Below are positions 1-9,100 of a stretch of 64,000 nt of DNA, piece after piece. Source of the DNA: Nocardioides sp. WS12 (lineage in GTDB: Bacteria > Actinomycetota > Actinomycetes > Propionibacteriales > Nocardioidaceae); contig NZ_CP053928.1 in the NCBI RefSeq assembly GCF_014108865.1, positions 3,472,001 to 3,536,000 on the forward strand, given 5' to 3'. The position numbers and the translations under genes were made by a program. Under the pieces are notes generated by a model. It had not been told where the DNA came from and ran no database searches. It saw nothing but the letters and a program-made list of their open reading frames with translations. Position 1 is the first letter of the stretch. Each line of letters opens with the position of its first letter.

Positions 1-206
1 CCGGGCTGGTGAGTCGCAGTCGCGACGCCCAGCGGCGGCCGGTGCACCTGGACGCGGAGGTCTTCGACCTGATGACGAAATGGATCGAGCGCTACCGGCA
101 GCAGGCCGAGGAGCGCTACCAGCGACTGGACGCGGTGCTGGCCCGCCTGCAGGGCAAGGCCTCCCCCGCTGACGAGCAGGACCGACGAGAAGGAGAAGCA
201 GGATGA
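1..206 (+). CDS. ArsR-family transcriptional regulator, C-terminal part (5' end outside window)
   Basis: The reading frame is open from the first bases of the window and ends at TGA 204-206. The visible part reads as the last wing of a winged-helix ArsR/SmtB protein (GLV-SRSRDAQRRPVHLDAE) followed by a C-terminal helix rich in Arg, Gln and Glu. A GTG lies at 9, but the wing sequence continues upstream of it, so I take the gene as truncated by the window edge. The stop overlaps the ATG of the next gene (ATGA at 203-206). An ArsR regulator followed by an AHSA1/SRPBCC gene is a very common actinobacterial pair, which supports the call. Ligand unknown. Confidence 0.75.
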   Translation, partial: GLVSRSRDAQRRPVHLDAEVFDLMTKWIERYRQQAEERYQRLDAVLARLQGKASPADEQDRREGEAG

Positions 207-706
207 ACACGCAGACCACGACCCCCGACACGGTCATCGAGGCCGACCCGGACGTCCCCACCGTGAGGCTCGTCCGCGAGTTCGACGCTCCTCGTGAGCT
301 CGTCTGGCGCGCCCACGTCGACCCGGAACTGATCAAGCAGTGGCTCGGACCGCACTCGATCGGCATGAGCATCGACGTCTGGGACATGCGCACGGGCGGG
401 GAGTACCGCTACACCGCGACCCGTGACGGCGAAGAGATCGCGCACTTCTACGGCTCCGTGCACCGGGTCACCGAGAACGAGAAGATCGTGCAGACCTTCG
501 GGTTCGAGGAGATGCCGGAGGCGGTCAGCCTCGACACGCTCACCCTGCACGACCTCCCCGATGGCCGCACCCGGCTGGAGATCCTGTCGGTCGTCTACGA
601 CTTCGAGTCCCGCGCCGGCATGCTCGCCAGTGGCATGGAGGTCGGCGTCAACGAAGGCTACGTCGCCCTCGACGCCCTGCTCGCAACACTGCAGGAGAAG
701 GCATGA
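203..706 (+). CDS. SRPBCC family protein, AHSA1 (activator of Hsp90 ATPase homologue) type
   Basis: 167 residues forming one START-like SRPBCC domain. The sequence shows the usual landmarks: FDAPRELVWRAHVDPELIKQWLG near residues 29-50, a central strand region with GGEYRY, and the FGFEEMPE and GMEVGVNEGY segments near the end. Bacterial members are small cytosolic ligand-binding proteins of unknown substrate and are often controlled by the adjacent ArsR regulator. The gene is coupled at both ends: its ATG overlaps the ArsR stop and its own stop overlaps the ATG of the next gene. The start is fixed by that overlap and by the GAAGGAGAAGCAGG Shine-Dalgarno region just upstream. Confidence 0.85.
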   Translation: MNTQTTTPDTVIEADPDVPTVRLVREFDAPRELVWRAHVDPELIKQWLGPHSIGMSIDVWDMRTGGEYRYTATRDGEEIAHFYGSVHRVTENEKIVQTFGFEEMPEAVSLDTLTLHDLPDGRTRLEILSVVYDFESRAGMLASGMEVGVNEGYVALDALLATLQEKA

Positions 707-1275
707 TCCCCGCCGAGCCCGCCGCGGAGCACGCGAGCATCGCTGGCACCTTCGCTGAGAAGGTCCGCGGCGTGGCCTCCGACGGCTGGGACGCGCCGAC
801 ACCCGTCCCGGAATGGTCGGCGCGCGACGTCGTACGCCATCTGGTGGAGTGGTTCCCCGGCTTCCTCGCTGGCGGTTCCGACATCAACCTCCCGGTCGGC
901 CCGTCGGTCGACGACGACCCGGTCGCCGCCTGGGACCACCACGCAGCCGCAGTGCAGGCCGTGCTCGACGATCCGACGGCAGCAGACACGACCTTCGCGC
1001 ATCCGCACCTGCCCGAGATGCCACTCCCCCAGGCGGTCGCGCAGTTCTACACGAACGACGTCTTCATGCACACCTGGGACCTCGCCCGTGCGACCGGCCA
1101 GGACGACCGGCTCGACGCTGACCGCTGCCAGTCGATGTTCGAGGGCATGGAGCCGATGGACGAGATGCTGCGCCAGAGCGGGCAGTACGGCGCCCGGGTG
1201 CCCGTTGCCGATGACGCCGGTGCCCAGGCGCAGCTGATCGGATTCATCGGCCGCGACCCGGAGTGGCGTCCCTGA
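703..1275 (+). CDS. TIGR03086-like metal-binding protein (DinB / mycothiol-dependent maleylpyruvate isomerase superfamily)
   Basis: 190 residues. An N-terminal four-helix DinB-like fold is indicated by SDGWDAPTPVPEWSARDVVRHLVEW, shown here as separate parts: TPVPEWS then DVVRHLVEW. The C-terminal FMHTWDLARATG segment is the hallmark of the TIGR03086 family. The His residues in these two motifs are probable metal ligands. Relatives are mycothiol-dependent isomerases or transferases, but the reaction of this subgroup is not known. The ATG overlaps the stop of the SRPBCC gene (ATGA, 703-706), so the two are probably translated together. Likely cytosolic. Confidence 0.8.
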   Translation: MIPAEPAAEHASIAGTFAEKVRGVASDGWDAPTPVPEWSARDVVRHLVEWFPGFLAGGSDINLPVGPSVDDDPVAAWDHHAAAVQAVLDDPTAADTTFAHPHLPEMPLPQAVAQFYTNDVFMHTWDLARATGQDDRLDADRCQSMFEGMEPMDEMLRQSGQYGARVPVADDAGAQAQLIGFIGRDPEWRP

Positions 1276-1316
1276 GCATCGCCCCGCAACCTGCCGCGCG
1301 GTGGCACGATGACGCC

Positions 1317-2078
1317 ATGGCCGAGCGCGTGCAGTTCCCGAGTGTCACCGGCGAACTGCTGGCCGGGATCATCGACCCGCCCGCCGGCGAGCTGCGCGGA
1401 TGGGGCGTCTTCGCCCACGGCTTCACCCTCGGCAAGGATTCGCCGGCCGCGTCACGGATCTGCAAGCAACTGGCCGCCGAAGGTGTCGGCATGCTCCGCT
1501 TCGACAACCTGGGCCTCGGTGATTCCGAGGGCGACTGGGGCGACGGCGGGTTCACCCACAAGGTGGCGGACACCGTTCGGGCGGTCGAGTTCATGAACGC
1601 CGCCGGGCGCACGGTCGAGATCCTCGTCGGCCATTCCTTCGGCGGCGCCGCAGTGCTCTCCGCAGCCCTGGAGACACCGACCGTCCGTGCGGTCGCCACC
1701 ATCGGTGCGCCCTTCCAGCCGACCCATGTGGAGCACAACTTCGACGCCATCCTCGACCGGGTCATGGCTGACGGAGAGGCCGAGTGGTTGATCGGCGGCA
1801 AGGCGCTCATCCTGCGACGGACCTTCATCGAGGATGTCCGCAAGGCCGACCTCGCAGCCTGCATCCCCGCACTGAAGCGGCCGCTGCTGGTGATGCACTC
1901 CCCCACCGACAACACCGTCGGCATCGTCAACGCCAGCGACATCTTCCGTGCGGCCCGGCACCCGCGGAACTTCATCTCCCTCGAGGGAGCCGATCACTTC
2001 CTGACGGCACCCGGCCAGGCGAAGCGGGCCGCCCGAATCATCAGCGCCTGGGCCGACCAGTACCTCGCACTGGGCTGA
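1317..2078 (+). CDS. Alpha/beta hydrolase (serine hydrolase fold)
   Basis: 253 residues from the ATG at 1317; an upstream in-frame GTG at 1263 would overlap the previous gene and adds no family sequence. The catalytic triad can be read: nucleophile Ser107 in GHSFGG, Asp198 in HSPTDNTVG and His227 in GADHFL, with the oxyanion strand VFAHGFTLGKDS near 31-42. The sequence resembles the hydrolase half of hydrolase-OsmC fusion proteins; no OsmC domain is present here. Substrate unknown. Same strand as its neighbours and close behind the TIGR03086 gene. Confidence 0.85.
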   Translation: MAERVQFPSVTGELLAGIIDPPAGELRGWGVFAHGFTLGKDSPAASRICKQLAAEGVGMLRFDNLGLGDSEGDWGDGGFTHKVADTVRAVEFMNAAGRTVEILVGHSFGGAAVLSAALETPTVRAVATIGAPFQPTHVEHNFDAILDRVMADGEAEWLIGGKALILRRTFIEDVRKADLAACIPALKRPLLVMHSPTDNTVGIVNASDIFRAARHPRNFISLEGADHFLTAPGQAKRAARIISAWADQYLALG

Positions 2079-2139
2079 CGGCGGCACCTCGACCGAAACC
2101 CGGTCGAGAGTTGTCGGTGCTGACGCCTAGCCTCGTTCC

Positions 2140-2487
2140 ATGGCGTACGACGAAGGGCTGGCCGGGCGGCTCCGCGAACTGCTGGACGACGATCCGGCGC
2201 TGGCCGGCCATGAGCTGACCGAGAAGAAGATGTTCGGCGGACTGGGCTTCCTCATCGGCGGCAACATGGCCGTCGCGGCGAACAGCAAGGGCGGGCTGAT
2301 GGTGCGGGTCGATCCTGCGCAGACCGAGCAGCTGATCGCAGACACCGCTGCCACCCGGATGCACATGGGCGAGCGCACGATGAACGGCTGGCTGCACGTC
2401 GACCTTGCCGACTGCGCCACCGAGAGCGCGCTGCGCACCTGGGTCGACCTCGGGTCGTCGTACGCCGCGACCCTTCCTCCGAAGTGA
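2140..2487 (+). CDS. TfoX/Sxy N-terminal domain protein
   Basis: 115 residues corresponding to a single TfoX N-terminal domain. Characteristic segments are EKKMFGGLGFLIGGNMAVA (about 27-45), LMVRVDP and TMNGWLHVD. In gamma-proteobacteria the full-length TfoX/Sxy protein activates competence; stand-alone N-terminal domains in actinobacteria have no established role, so competence should not be inferred. The stop TGA at 2485-2487 overlaps the GTG of the MFS gene. Confidence 0.85.
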   Translation: MAYDEGLAGRLRELLDDDPALAGHELTEKKMFGGLGFLIGGNMAVAANSKGGLMVRVDPAQTEQLIADTAATRMHMGERTMNGWLHVDLADCATESALRTWVDLGSSYAATLPPK

Positions 2488-3752
2488 GGAGTTTCTGGGC
2501 AGCGCTGCCCACCGAGGGACGCTGGCTGCTCTCGACCGTCGCGATCCAGACCCTCGGCCGCGGACTCACGCTGCCGTTCACGCTGATCTATCTCCACGAG
2601 GTGCGCGGGTTCGACCTCGGGCTGTCCGGCACCCTGATGGCGTTGATCGCGATCGTCGGCCTGGCAGTCACCGGGCCCGGCGGTGTGCTGACCGACCGCT
2701 ACGGCGCTCGCGCCGTGTTGTTGGTCGGCATCGTCATGATGATCGCCGGCAACGCGCTGCTGGCTTTCGCCACCACCCCGGCCGCCGCCGCGATCGCACT
2801 CGTCCTGATCGGCCTCAACTTCGGCGTCTCCTGGCCGGCGTTCAACGCGCTCATCGCTGTTGTGGTCGAAGGCGAGCTCCGCCAGCAGTACTACGGCATC
2901 AACTTCGCCCTGGTGAACCTCGGCATCGGTGTCGGCGGCATCATCGGCGGGCTCTTCGCCAACGTGGACCGGCCCGACACCTTCACCGTGATCTTCCTCG
3001 GCGACGCCGCCTCCGGGCTGATCCCGCTGGCCCTGCTGCTCGGTCCGCTCCGCCACGTGCACGGCCGGGCCGCACAACCCGAGGACGGATCGGCGCACGC
3101 GACGGTCGGCTATCTCCAGATCCTGCGGGAGCCGGCCGTTCGTTGGCTCACCGCGCTCACCTTCGTGGCGATGTTCATCGGCTACGGCCAACTCGAGGCC
3201 GGGTTCCCCGGGTTCTCCCGCCAGATCGCCGAAGTCTCCACCCGGACTGTCGGGCTGGCGTTCGCGGTGAACACCGCCGTGATCGTGCTCCTCCAGTTCA
3301 CGGTGCTGAAGAAGATCAGCGGTCACCGCCGTACCCGCGTGATGATCGTGATGGCCGTGATCTGGGCCGCGGCGTGGGGTTTGCTGGGCGCATCGGGCAT
3401 GGCGCCCGGTGGTGCAGGTGCCGTGGTCGGCGTGCTCAGCTTCATGGCAGTGTTCGCGCTCGGCGAGACGCTGTTGCAACCGACCGTCCCCGCCATGAGC
3501 AACGACCTCGCGGCCGACCACACGCGTGGTCGCTACAACGCGCTCAGCGCGGGCGCCTTCCAGGGTGGCGCGATCGCCGGCCCGGTCGTGGCCGGGTTCC
3601 TGCTCGAGCACGACCTCGGCTCGATCTACGTCGGGCTGATGGTCCTCGGCTGCGCGGCGATCGCCGGGATGGCGCTCGCGCTCGAGCGCCATGTTCCCGA
3701 CAGCGCGAACGGCCGGAACCCCGCGGTTCCGACCGTCACGCAGACTCCCTAA
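2484..3752 (+). CDS. MFS transporter, probable drug or metabolite exporter
   Basis: 422 residues with about 12 hydrophobic segments. The loop between TM2 and TM3 carries the MFS signature-like GVLTDRYGAR, and a glycine-rich segment GIGVGGIIGGLFA lies in TM5. Multidrug-exporter type (DHA1) is the best guess; substrate unknown. The GTG start at 2484 overlaps the preceding TGA (GTGA). Its 3' end overlaps that of the convergent minus-strand gene by 4 bases (3749-3752), so there is no intergenic terminator here. Confidence 0.88.
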   Translation: MRSFWAALPTEGRWLLSTVAIQTLGRGLTLPFTLIYLHEVRGFDLGLSGTLMALIAIVGLAVTGPGGVLTDRYGARAVLLVGIVMMIAGNALLAFATTPAAAAIALVLIGLNFGVSWPAFNALIAVVVEGELRQQYYGINFALVNLGIGVGGIIGGLFANVDRPDTFTVIFLGDAASGLIPLALLLGPLRHVHGRAAQPEDGSAHATVGYLQILREPAVRWLTALTFVAMFIGYGQLEAGFPGFSRQIAEVSTRTVGLAFAVNTAVIVLLQFTVLKKISGHRRTRVMIVMAVIWAAAWGLLGASGMAPGGAGAVVGVLSFMAVFALGETLLQPTVPAMSNDLAADHTRGRYNALSAGAFQGGAIAGPVVAGFLLEHDLGSIYVGLMVLGCAAIAGMALALERHVPDSANGRNPAVPTVTQTP

Positions 3753-4852
3753 AGGGCGCCGGTCCCGCCGATCGAGGCAAACGGGTACGGCACGTCGGTA
3801 CCGAAACTGAACACCCTGCGCTGGTCACCGGTCGCGGGATCCACGGCCACCACGTCCATCGCGGTGCCTTCGCCGTAGGCGGTGACCACCAGTTCGTCAC
3901 CGCTCCAGCCGACCGGCAGGACGTACGGCCGATCAGGGACCGTGACTTCGGTCTGCTTTCCGGTCGTGGCGTCGAAGACGTAGACGCCTCCGGTGCCGAC
4001 ACCCTGGTAGGCGACGGTCGTGGTGTCCCGCCAGGTCGCGCTCGCGCTCACCGGCACCTGCTCGCCCAAGGACACCGAACCGTCCTCCCGGACTGCACCG
4101 ATCGTGACCGTGTCGCTGTTGCCGAAGCGGACAAGAATGCCGCCCGGGGCGATGCCAGCGAAGTTGCCTGCCCCGGTGTCGACGGTGACCACGTCGCCGG
4201 CGGGGGTGCGCGCTTTCAGCAGGGCGCCGTCGTGCCAGTAGAGGAAGCCGGCGGCGTCGAAGCCCACCATCACGGGATCCTCGAGCGCTGGCGGCGTGGC
4301 GAGTTCGAAGGTGTCCACCACGTCACCGGATGCCGTGTCCCAGACCCGCACCGAGTCCGCCTGTCCCCCTGTGGGCGCGGCGACCAGTGCCCCGTCGTAC
4401 GACTGCTCGATGGAGTTGACCGCGTCGAGGTGGGGCAGGTCCTCCAGCGCCTGGCCGACCAGACGCTGCCACCGGATGTTCGTCCCGTCGGACTCGGACG
4501 TCGCCACGAGAACCGAACTGCCCGCGATCTCGAGCCACGAGTTCGGGTCGACCGGCAGGCTCACGTCATCGATGTGCAGCTCCCCCTGACTGATGTAGGG
4601 GAGCTCGAGACCGTGAACCGGATCCGGGTCCTTGGTCGGCGGAGCGACATCGTCGTCGTTGCGGGCGTTGAGCCCGAGGGGTACGGCGATCGCGGCCACC
4701 GCGGCGGCGGCGACCAGTCCGATGGCGGCCCGTCGCCCCCAGTGCGTGGGGGTCTCGGCGGTGAACAGGTCGAGCGGGACCGGCGGCACGTCGGTCTCGT
4801 CGGCCTGTCGGGCGAACATCTGGGCCAGGTCACGTTCGAGCTGATCAGTCAT
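3749..4852 (-). CDS. Membrane-anchored beta-propeller-like protein, probable regulator partner of the ECF sigma factor
   Basis: 367 residues from ATG 4852; a GTG three bases earlier is possible, but the AAGGAGGT Shine-Dalgarno is better placed for the ATG. A cytosolic N-terminus of about 40 residues precedes one transmembrane segment (AAIGLVAAAAVAAIAVPLGL). The extracellular part has repeated WD/PQQ-like blades such as RVWDTASGDVVDTF and YVFDATTGKQTEV. This one-TM architecture and the overlap with the sigma-factor stop are what is expected of an anti-sigma or sigma-associated membrane protein, although no zinc-binding anti-sigma motif is seen. Role is inferred from context. Confidence 0.65.
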   Translation of the reverse strand: MTDQLERDLAQMFARQADETDVPPVPLDLFTAETPTHWGRRAAIGLVAAAAVAAIAVPLGLNARNDDDVAPPTKDPDPVHGLELPYISQGELHIDDVSLPVDPNSWLEIAGSSVLVATSESDGTNIRWQRLVGQALEDLPHLDAVNSIEQSYDGALVAAPTGGQADSVRVWDTASGDVVDTFELATPPALEDPVMVGFDAAGFLYWHDGALLKARTPAGDVVTVDTGAGNFAGIAPGGILVRFGNSDTVTIGAVREDGSVSLGEQVPVSASATWRDTTTVAYQGVGTGGVYVFDATTGKQTEVTVPDRPYVLPVGWSGDELVVTAYGEGTAMDVVAVDPATGDQRRVFSFGTDVPYPFASIGGTGAL

Positions 4853-5370
4853 CACGAGACCTCCTTGGTGGAGTGGCGGGCTTGGTGGGAACGAAGGGTC
4901 TTCAGCGCGAGAGAGGCCTGGGACTTCACGGTCCCGGTGGAGATGCCCAGGACGTCGGCGATCTCGGCTTCGGAGAGGTCTTCGTAGTAGCGCAGGACGA
5001 GGACGGCCCGCTGTCGGGGAGGCAGCACCTGGACCTGGGCCCAGAGGTCGAGCCGCGTCGAGCTGTCTGCAGCCGGGTCGCCTGGCGAGTCCGGCACCGG
5101 TACCAGGTGGGCCTTCTCGGCTCGACGACCGCTCTTGCGGCGCTCGCTGAGCATCTCGTTGAGCAGCATCTTTCGCACGTAGGCGTCGGGGGAATCAGCG
5201 TTCCGCACCCGGTTCCATTGGGCGAGGACCTTGATCAACGTGGTCTGCAGCAGGTCCTCGGCGGCCGTGGGGTTGCCGGTCAGCAGATGTGCGGTGCGGT
5301 AGAGCGCAGCCCAGCGGGCTGTCACGTACTCCTCGAAGGAGCGTCGCGGGTCCGGGTTTCCAGTGGTCAT
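4852..5370 (-). CDS. ECF RNA polymerase sigma factor, SigE family (TIGR02983 type)
   Basis: 172 residues. Region 2 is visible as FEEYVTARWAALYRTAHLLTG followed by AEDLLQTTLIKVLAQW; region 4 as LPPRQRAVLVLRYYEDLS and the helix-turn-helix EIADVLGISTGTVKS. This matches the actinobacterial SigE-like ECF group rather than SigE of M. tuberculosis. A strong Shine-Dalgarno (AAAGGAGGGG) lies just upstream of the ATG. The stop overlaps the start of the membrane-anchored partner gene, indicating co-expression. The controlled genes are unknown; the downstream-transcribed partner and the sortase upstream are on the same strand. Confidence 0.92.
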   Translation of the reverse strand: MTTGNPDPRRSFEEYVTARWAALYRTAHLLTGNPTAAEDLLQTTLIKVLAQWNRVRNADSPDAYVRKMLLNEMLSERRKSGRRAEKAHLVPVPDSPGDPAADSSTRLDLWAQVQVLPPRQRAVLVLRYYEDLSEAEIADVLGISTGTVKSQASLALKTLRSHQARHSTKEVS

Positions 5371-5397
5371 CGTCCCCTCCTTTCACCCTTCCTGATG

Positions 5398-6063
5398 TCA
5401 CGACACCGGTGTCGGGTTGGAGTCCTCTCCGATTGCGTCTGCAAACCACAGTGTCCGGTGCGTCCACTGGCCGGGGCCGGTCCGCTCACCGGAGCACACG
5501 ATGATCACGACCTGCGGAGGTCCGTCCGTCGCCTTGTAGCCCGTGAAGCCCTCCGACTCGCGCACCTCGACCCGCTCCGTCACCCGGTAGCAGGCGTGCT
5601 TCCCGTCGGCCCGGAGGACGAGTTGGTCGCCCACGTCGAGGGCCCCCAGCAGCGCATTGCCCATCGCGCTGCCGTCCGGGTAGGTGTGGGTGTTCAGCAA
5701 CACATGGCCCATGGCCGACCCGGGCTCGACGCCACCGAGATCCCACGCAAAGACGTTCTTCTCGCTGACCGGAGGCACCCCCGGCACCCCCGCCGAGTCC
5801 CGGGGTACGCCGATCACCGGCGCGCGTCGTACGACGCCCTCGACGCTGATCTCCGTCGGGACAAACCCCTCCCGGGCGGATCGGTCGCACATCGTCTGCG
5901 GCACGGGCACCGGTGTCGTCGGCGTAACGGTGGTGCGTGGCTCGGCGGCGCGCTCAGGAACCGGGTCCTCGCGCAGGAGCCACCAACCGACGAGCGCGGC
6001 CAGCAGGACGAGCGCGACGGCCGCCCCCGTCACGAGCGCCGTGCGCTGCCGTTTCCCTGCCAC
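5398..6063 (-). CDS. Class F sortase (sortase-like cysteine transpeptidase)
   Basis: 221 residues. One N-terminal transmembrane segment (about 8-30) leads into a Pro/Thr-rich stretch and a sortase beta-barrel. The catalytic residues are His126 in LLNTHTYPDGS, Cys190 in VVIIVCSG and Arg203 in THRTLWFA, the arrangement of class F sortases. The protein would act outside the membrane, but no LPXTG-like substrate is encoded in this window, so its target is unknown. GTG start. It is transcribed toward the sigma-factor gene with a short gap and is divergent from lhr. Confidence 0.85.
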   Translation of the reverse strand: MAGKRQRTALVTGAAVALVLLAALVGWWLLREDPVPERAAEPRTTVTPTTPVPVPQTMCDRSAREGFVPTEISVEGVVRRAPVIGVPRDSAGVPGVPPVSEKNVFAWDLGGVEPGSAMGHVLLNTHTYPDGSAMGNALLGALDVGDQLVLRADGKHACYRVTERVEVRESEGFTGYKATDGPPQVVIIVCSGERTGPGQWTHRTLWFADAIGEDSNPTPVS

Positions 6064-6110
6064 CTGCCCATTGTGGACCCGCTGTCGGCGCGGTGCGGGA
6101 GGATGGGCAG

Positions 6111-9100
6111 ATGCCCGAGATCGATCCGCCCCAGGATGCGCTGGCGGGGTTCAGCGAGGCGACCCGGGCCTGGTTCCGGGCGGCCTTCTCCGAACCCACC
6201 CCGGCGCAGGCTGGTGCGTGGGCATCGATCAGCAAGGGGCGCCACACGCTCGTCGTGGCGCCGACCGGTTCGGGCAAGACCCTCAGCGCCTTCCTCGCCG
6301 GCATCGACCGGTTGCTCACCACGCCGACGCCCGACGACAAGCTCCTCCGCACGCGGGTCCTCTACATCTCCCCGCTGAAGGCGCTGGCCGTCGACGTCGA
6401 GCGCAACCTGCGTGCACCGCTGATCGGCATCCGGCAGACCGCCGAGCGGCTCCATCCGGGACGGCCGTTCCCCGAGGTCACCGTGGGACTCCGGTCGGGC
6501 GACACCGCGGCGGGTGACCGGCGCAAGCTGGCGACGCGACCACCCGACGTGCTCATCACCACGCCCGAGTCGTTGTTCCTCATCCTGACCAGTCAGGCGC
6601 GGGAGACCCTGCGCGGCATCGAGACGGTCATCATCGACGAGGTCCATGCCGTTGCCGGGACCAAGCGCGGCGCGCACCTCGCGGTCAGCCTCGAGCGCCT
6701 CGACGCCCTCCTCCCGTCACCCGCCCAGCGCATCGGCCTGTCCGCCACGGTGCGTCCGACGGAAGAAGTCGCACGCTTCCTCGGCGGTGCCGCACCGGTG
6801 GAGATCGTCGCGCCGCCGGCCAACAAGCTGTGGGACCTGCGGGTCGAGGTGCCCGTCGAGGACATGACCGAACTGGGGTCTCGACAGGGAGCCAACGACG
6901 AGTTCGAGGACCCCACCGCTCCCCCGGCCCGCGCCAGCATCTGGCCCCACGTCGAGCAGCGGGTGGCCGAGCTGATCGGCGAGCACCGTTCGACCATCGT
7001 GTTCACGAACGGACGCCGTACGGCGGAGCGGCTGACGGCCCGGCTCAACGAGATCGCCGCGGGCGTCTCCGCCGACGGGATCGAGCCGCCCGCGCAGATC
7101 ATGGCCCAGTCCGGCGCGGCCGCGGGCGCTCCGTCCCTGCTCGCGCGCACCCACCACGGTTCGGTCTCCAAGGAGCAACGGGCGATGGTCGAGGACGACC
7201 TGAAGGCCGGTCGGCTCCCCGCTGTCGTCGCGACCAGCAGCCTCGAGCTCGGCATCGACATGGGCGCCGTCGACCTCGTCCTCCAGATCGCTTCGCCGCC
7301 CAGCGTCGCCAGCGCCCTGCAACGCGTGGGCCGGGCCGGCCACCAGGTCGGCGAGACGTCGCACGGCGTCTTCTTTCCGCAGCACCGCGGTGACCTCGCC
7401 CCGGCGGCCGTCGCGGTCGACCGGATGCGCAGCGGCAGCATCGAAGCTCTGCGGGTCCCCGCCAACCCGCTCGACGTCCTCGCCCAGCATGTCGTGGCGG
7501 CCACCGCGATCGACGAGTGGGACGTCGATGAACTCTTCGACACCGTCCGTCGCAGTGCTCCCTACGCCCACCTCCCCCGGTCGGCGTACGACGCCGTGCT
7601 GGACCTGCTGGCGGGGCGGTACCCCAGCGACGAGTTCGCCGAATTGCGCCCCCGGATCACCTGGGACCGCGTCACCGGGCGGATCTCCGGCCGGCCCGGC
7701 GCCCAGCGACTGGCGGTCACCAGTGGAGGCACCATTCCCGATCGCGGCCTGTACGGCGTCTTCCTCGCCGGGGTCTCGACAGGCTCGACCACCGGAAAGT
7801 CCCGCGTGGGCGAGCTCGACGAGGAGATGGTCTACGAAAGCCGCGTCGGCGACGTGTTCGCGCTCGGCGCGACCAGCTGGCGGATCGAGGACATCACCCA
7901 CGACCAGGTGATCGTCACCCCGGCGCCGGGTGTCCCGGGGCGCCTGCCGTTCTGGAAGGGCGACACCGCGGGGCGGCCGACCGAGCTGGGTGAGGCGATC
8001 GGTGCGTTCACCCGCGAGCTCACTGCGATGACGGACAAGGCGGCCCTGGCCCGCGCCCGGGCGGTCGGCCTCGACGAGAACGCCGCGGCCAATCTGATGA
8101 CCTACCTGCGGGAGCAGGTCGAGGCCACCCGGGTGCTCCCGAGCGACGCGACGATCCTGGTCGAACGGTTCCGCGACGAGCTGGGCGACTGGCGACTGGC
8201 CGTCCACTCCCCCTACGGCACAGCCGTCCACGCGCCGTGGGCGCTGGCCATCAATGCCCGCCTGCGCGAGCGGTTCGGCGTCGATGGCCAGGCGATGGCG
8301 TCCGACGACGGCATCGTGATCCGGATCCCCGACACCGATGCGGAGGCACCGGGCGCGGACCTGATCGCGTTCGAACCCGACGAGATCGCCGAGATCGTCA
8401 CCCGCGAGGTCGGCGGATCAGCGCTGTTCGCCGCCCGCTTCCGCGAGTGTGCAGCCCGGGCCCTGCTCCTGCCGCGGCGCGATCCGGGGCGCCGTTCCCC
8501 GCTGTGGCAGCAGCGCCAGCGCGCGGCCGCGCTCCTCGAGGTCGCCTCGCGCTATCCGTCGTTCCCGATCGTGCTCGAGACGGTCCGTGAAGTGCTCAAC
8601 GACGTCTATGACCTGCCCGGTCTGACCACCCTGCTGCGCCGCGTCGACCAGCGCGACATCACGGTGGCCGAGGTCGAGACGACCCAACCGTCGCCGTACG
8701 CCCGGACCCTGATGTTCGGGTATGTCGCCCAGTTCGTCTACGAAGGCGACTCCCCGCTGGCCGAACGACGCGCCGCCGCACTGACGCTCGACCAGGGACT
8801 GCTCGCCGAACTGCTCGGCCGCGCCGAACTGAGGGAACTCCTCGACCCCGACGTGCTGGCCGAGGTCGAGTCCGAGTTGCAGCGCACGGTGCCGGACCGC
8901 CGGGCCCGCGACGCCGAAGGCGTGGCCGACCTGCTCCGACTCCTCGGGCCCCTCACCCTCGACGAAGTCACGGCGCGCTCCCGCGACGACGCTCCCGTCG
9001 GCGAGTGGCTGGCCGATCTCACCACCGCCCGCCGGGTCGTCCCCGTCCGCATGCCGTACGGCGACGCGTGGGCCGCCGTCGAGGACATCGCTCGCCTCCG

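Noticed and set aside
2405..4987. Plus-strand open frame of 860 codons overlapping the MFS and membrane propeller genes
   Set aside because: Arg/Pro-rich out-of-frame translation crossing two real genes on opposite strands.
5401..5414. Palindrome CGACACCGGTGTCG at the end of the sortase gene
   Set aside because: It lies within the last codons; high-GC codons for Pro-Thr-Pro-Val-Ser give it without need for a regulatory role, although a terminator part cannot be excluded.
5937..6110. Upstream extension of the lhr frame
   Set aside because: Overlaps the divergent sortase gene and lacks helicase-family sequence; ATG 6111 gives the normal Lhr length.
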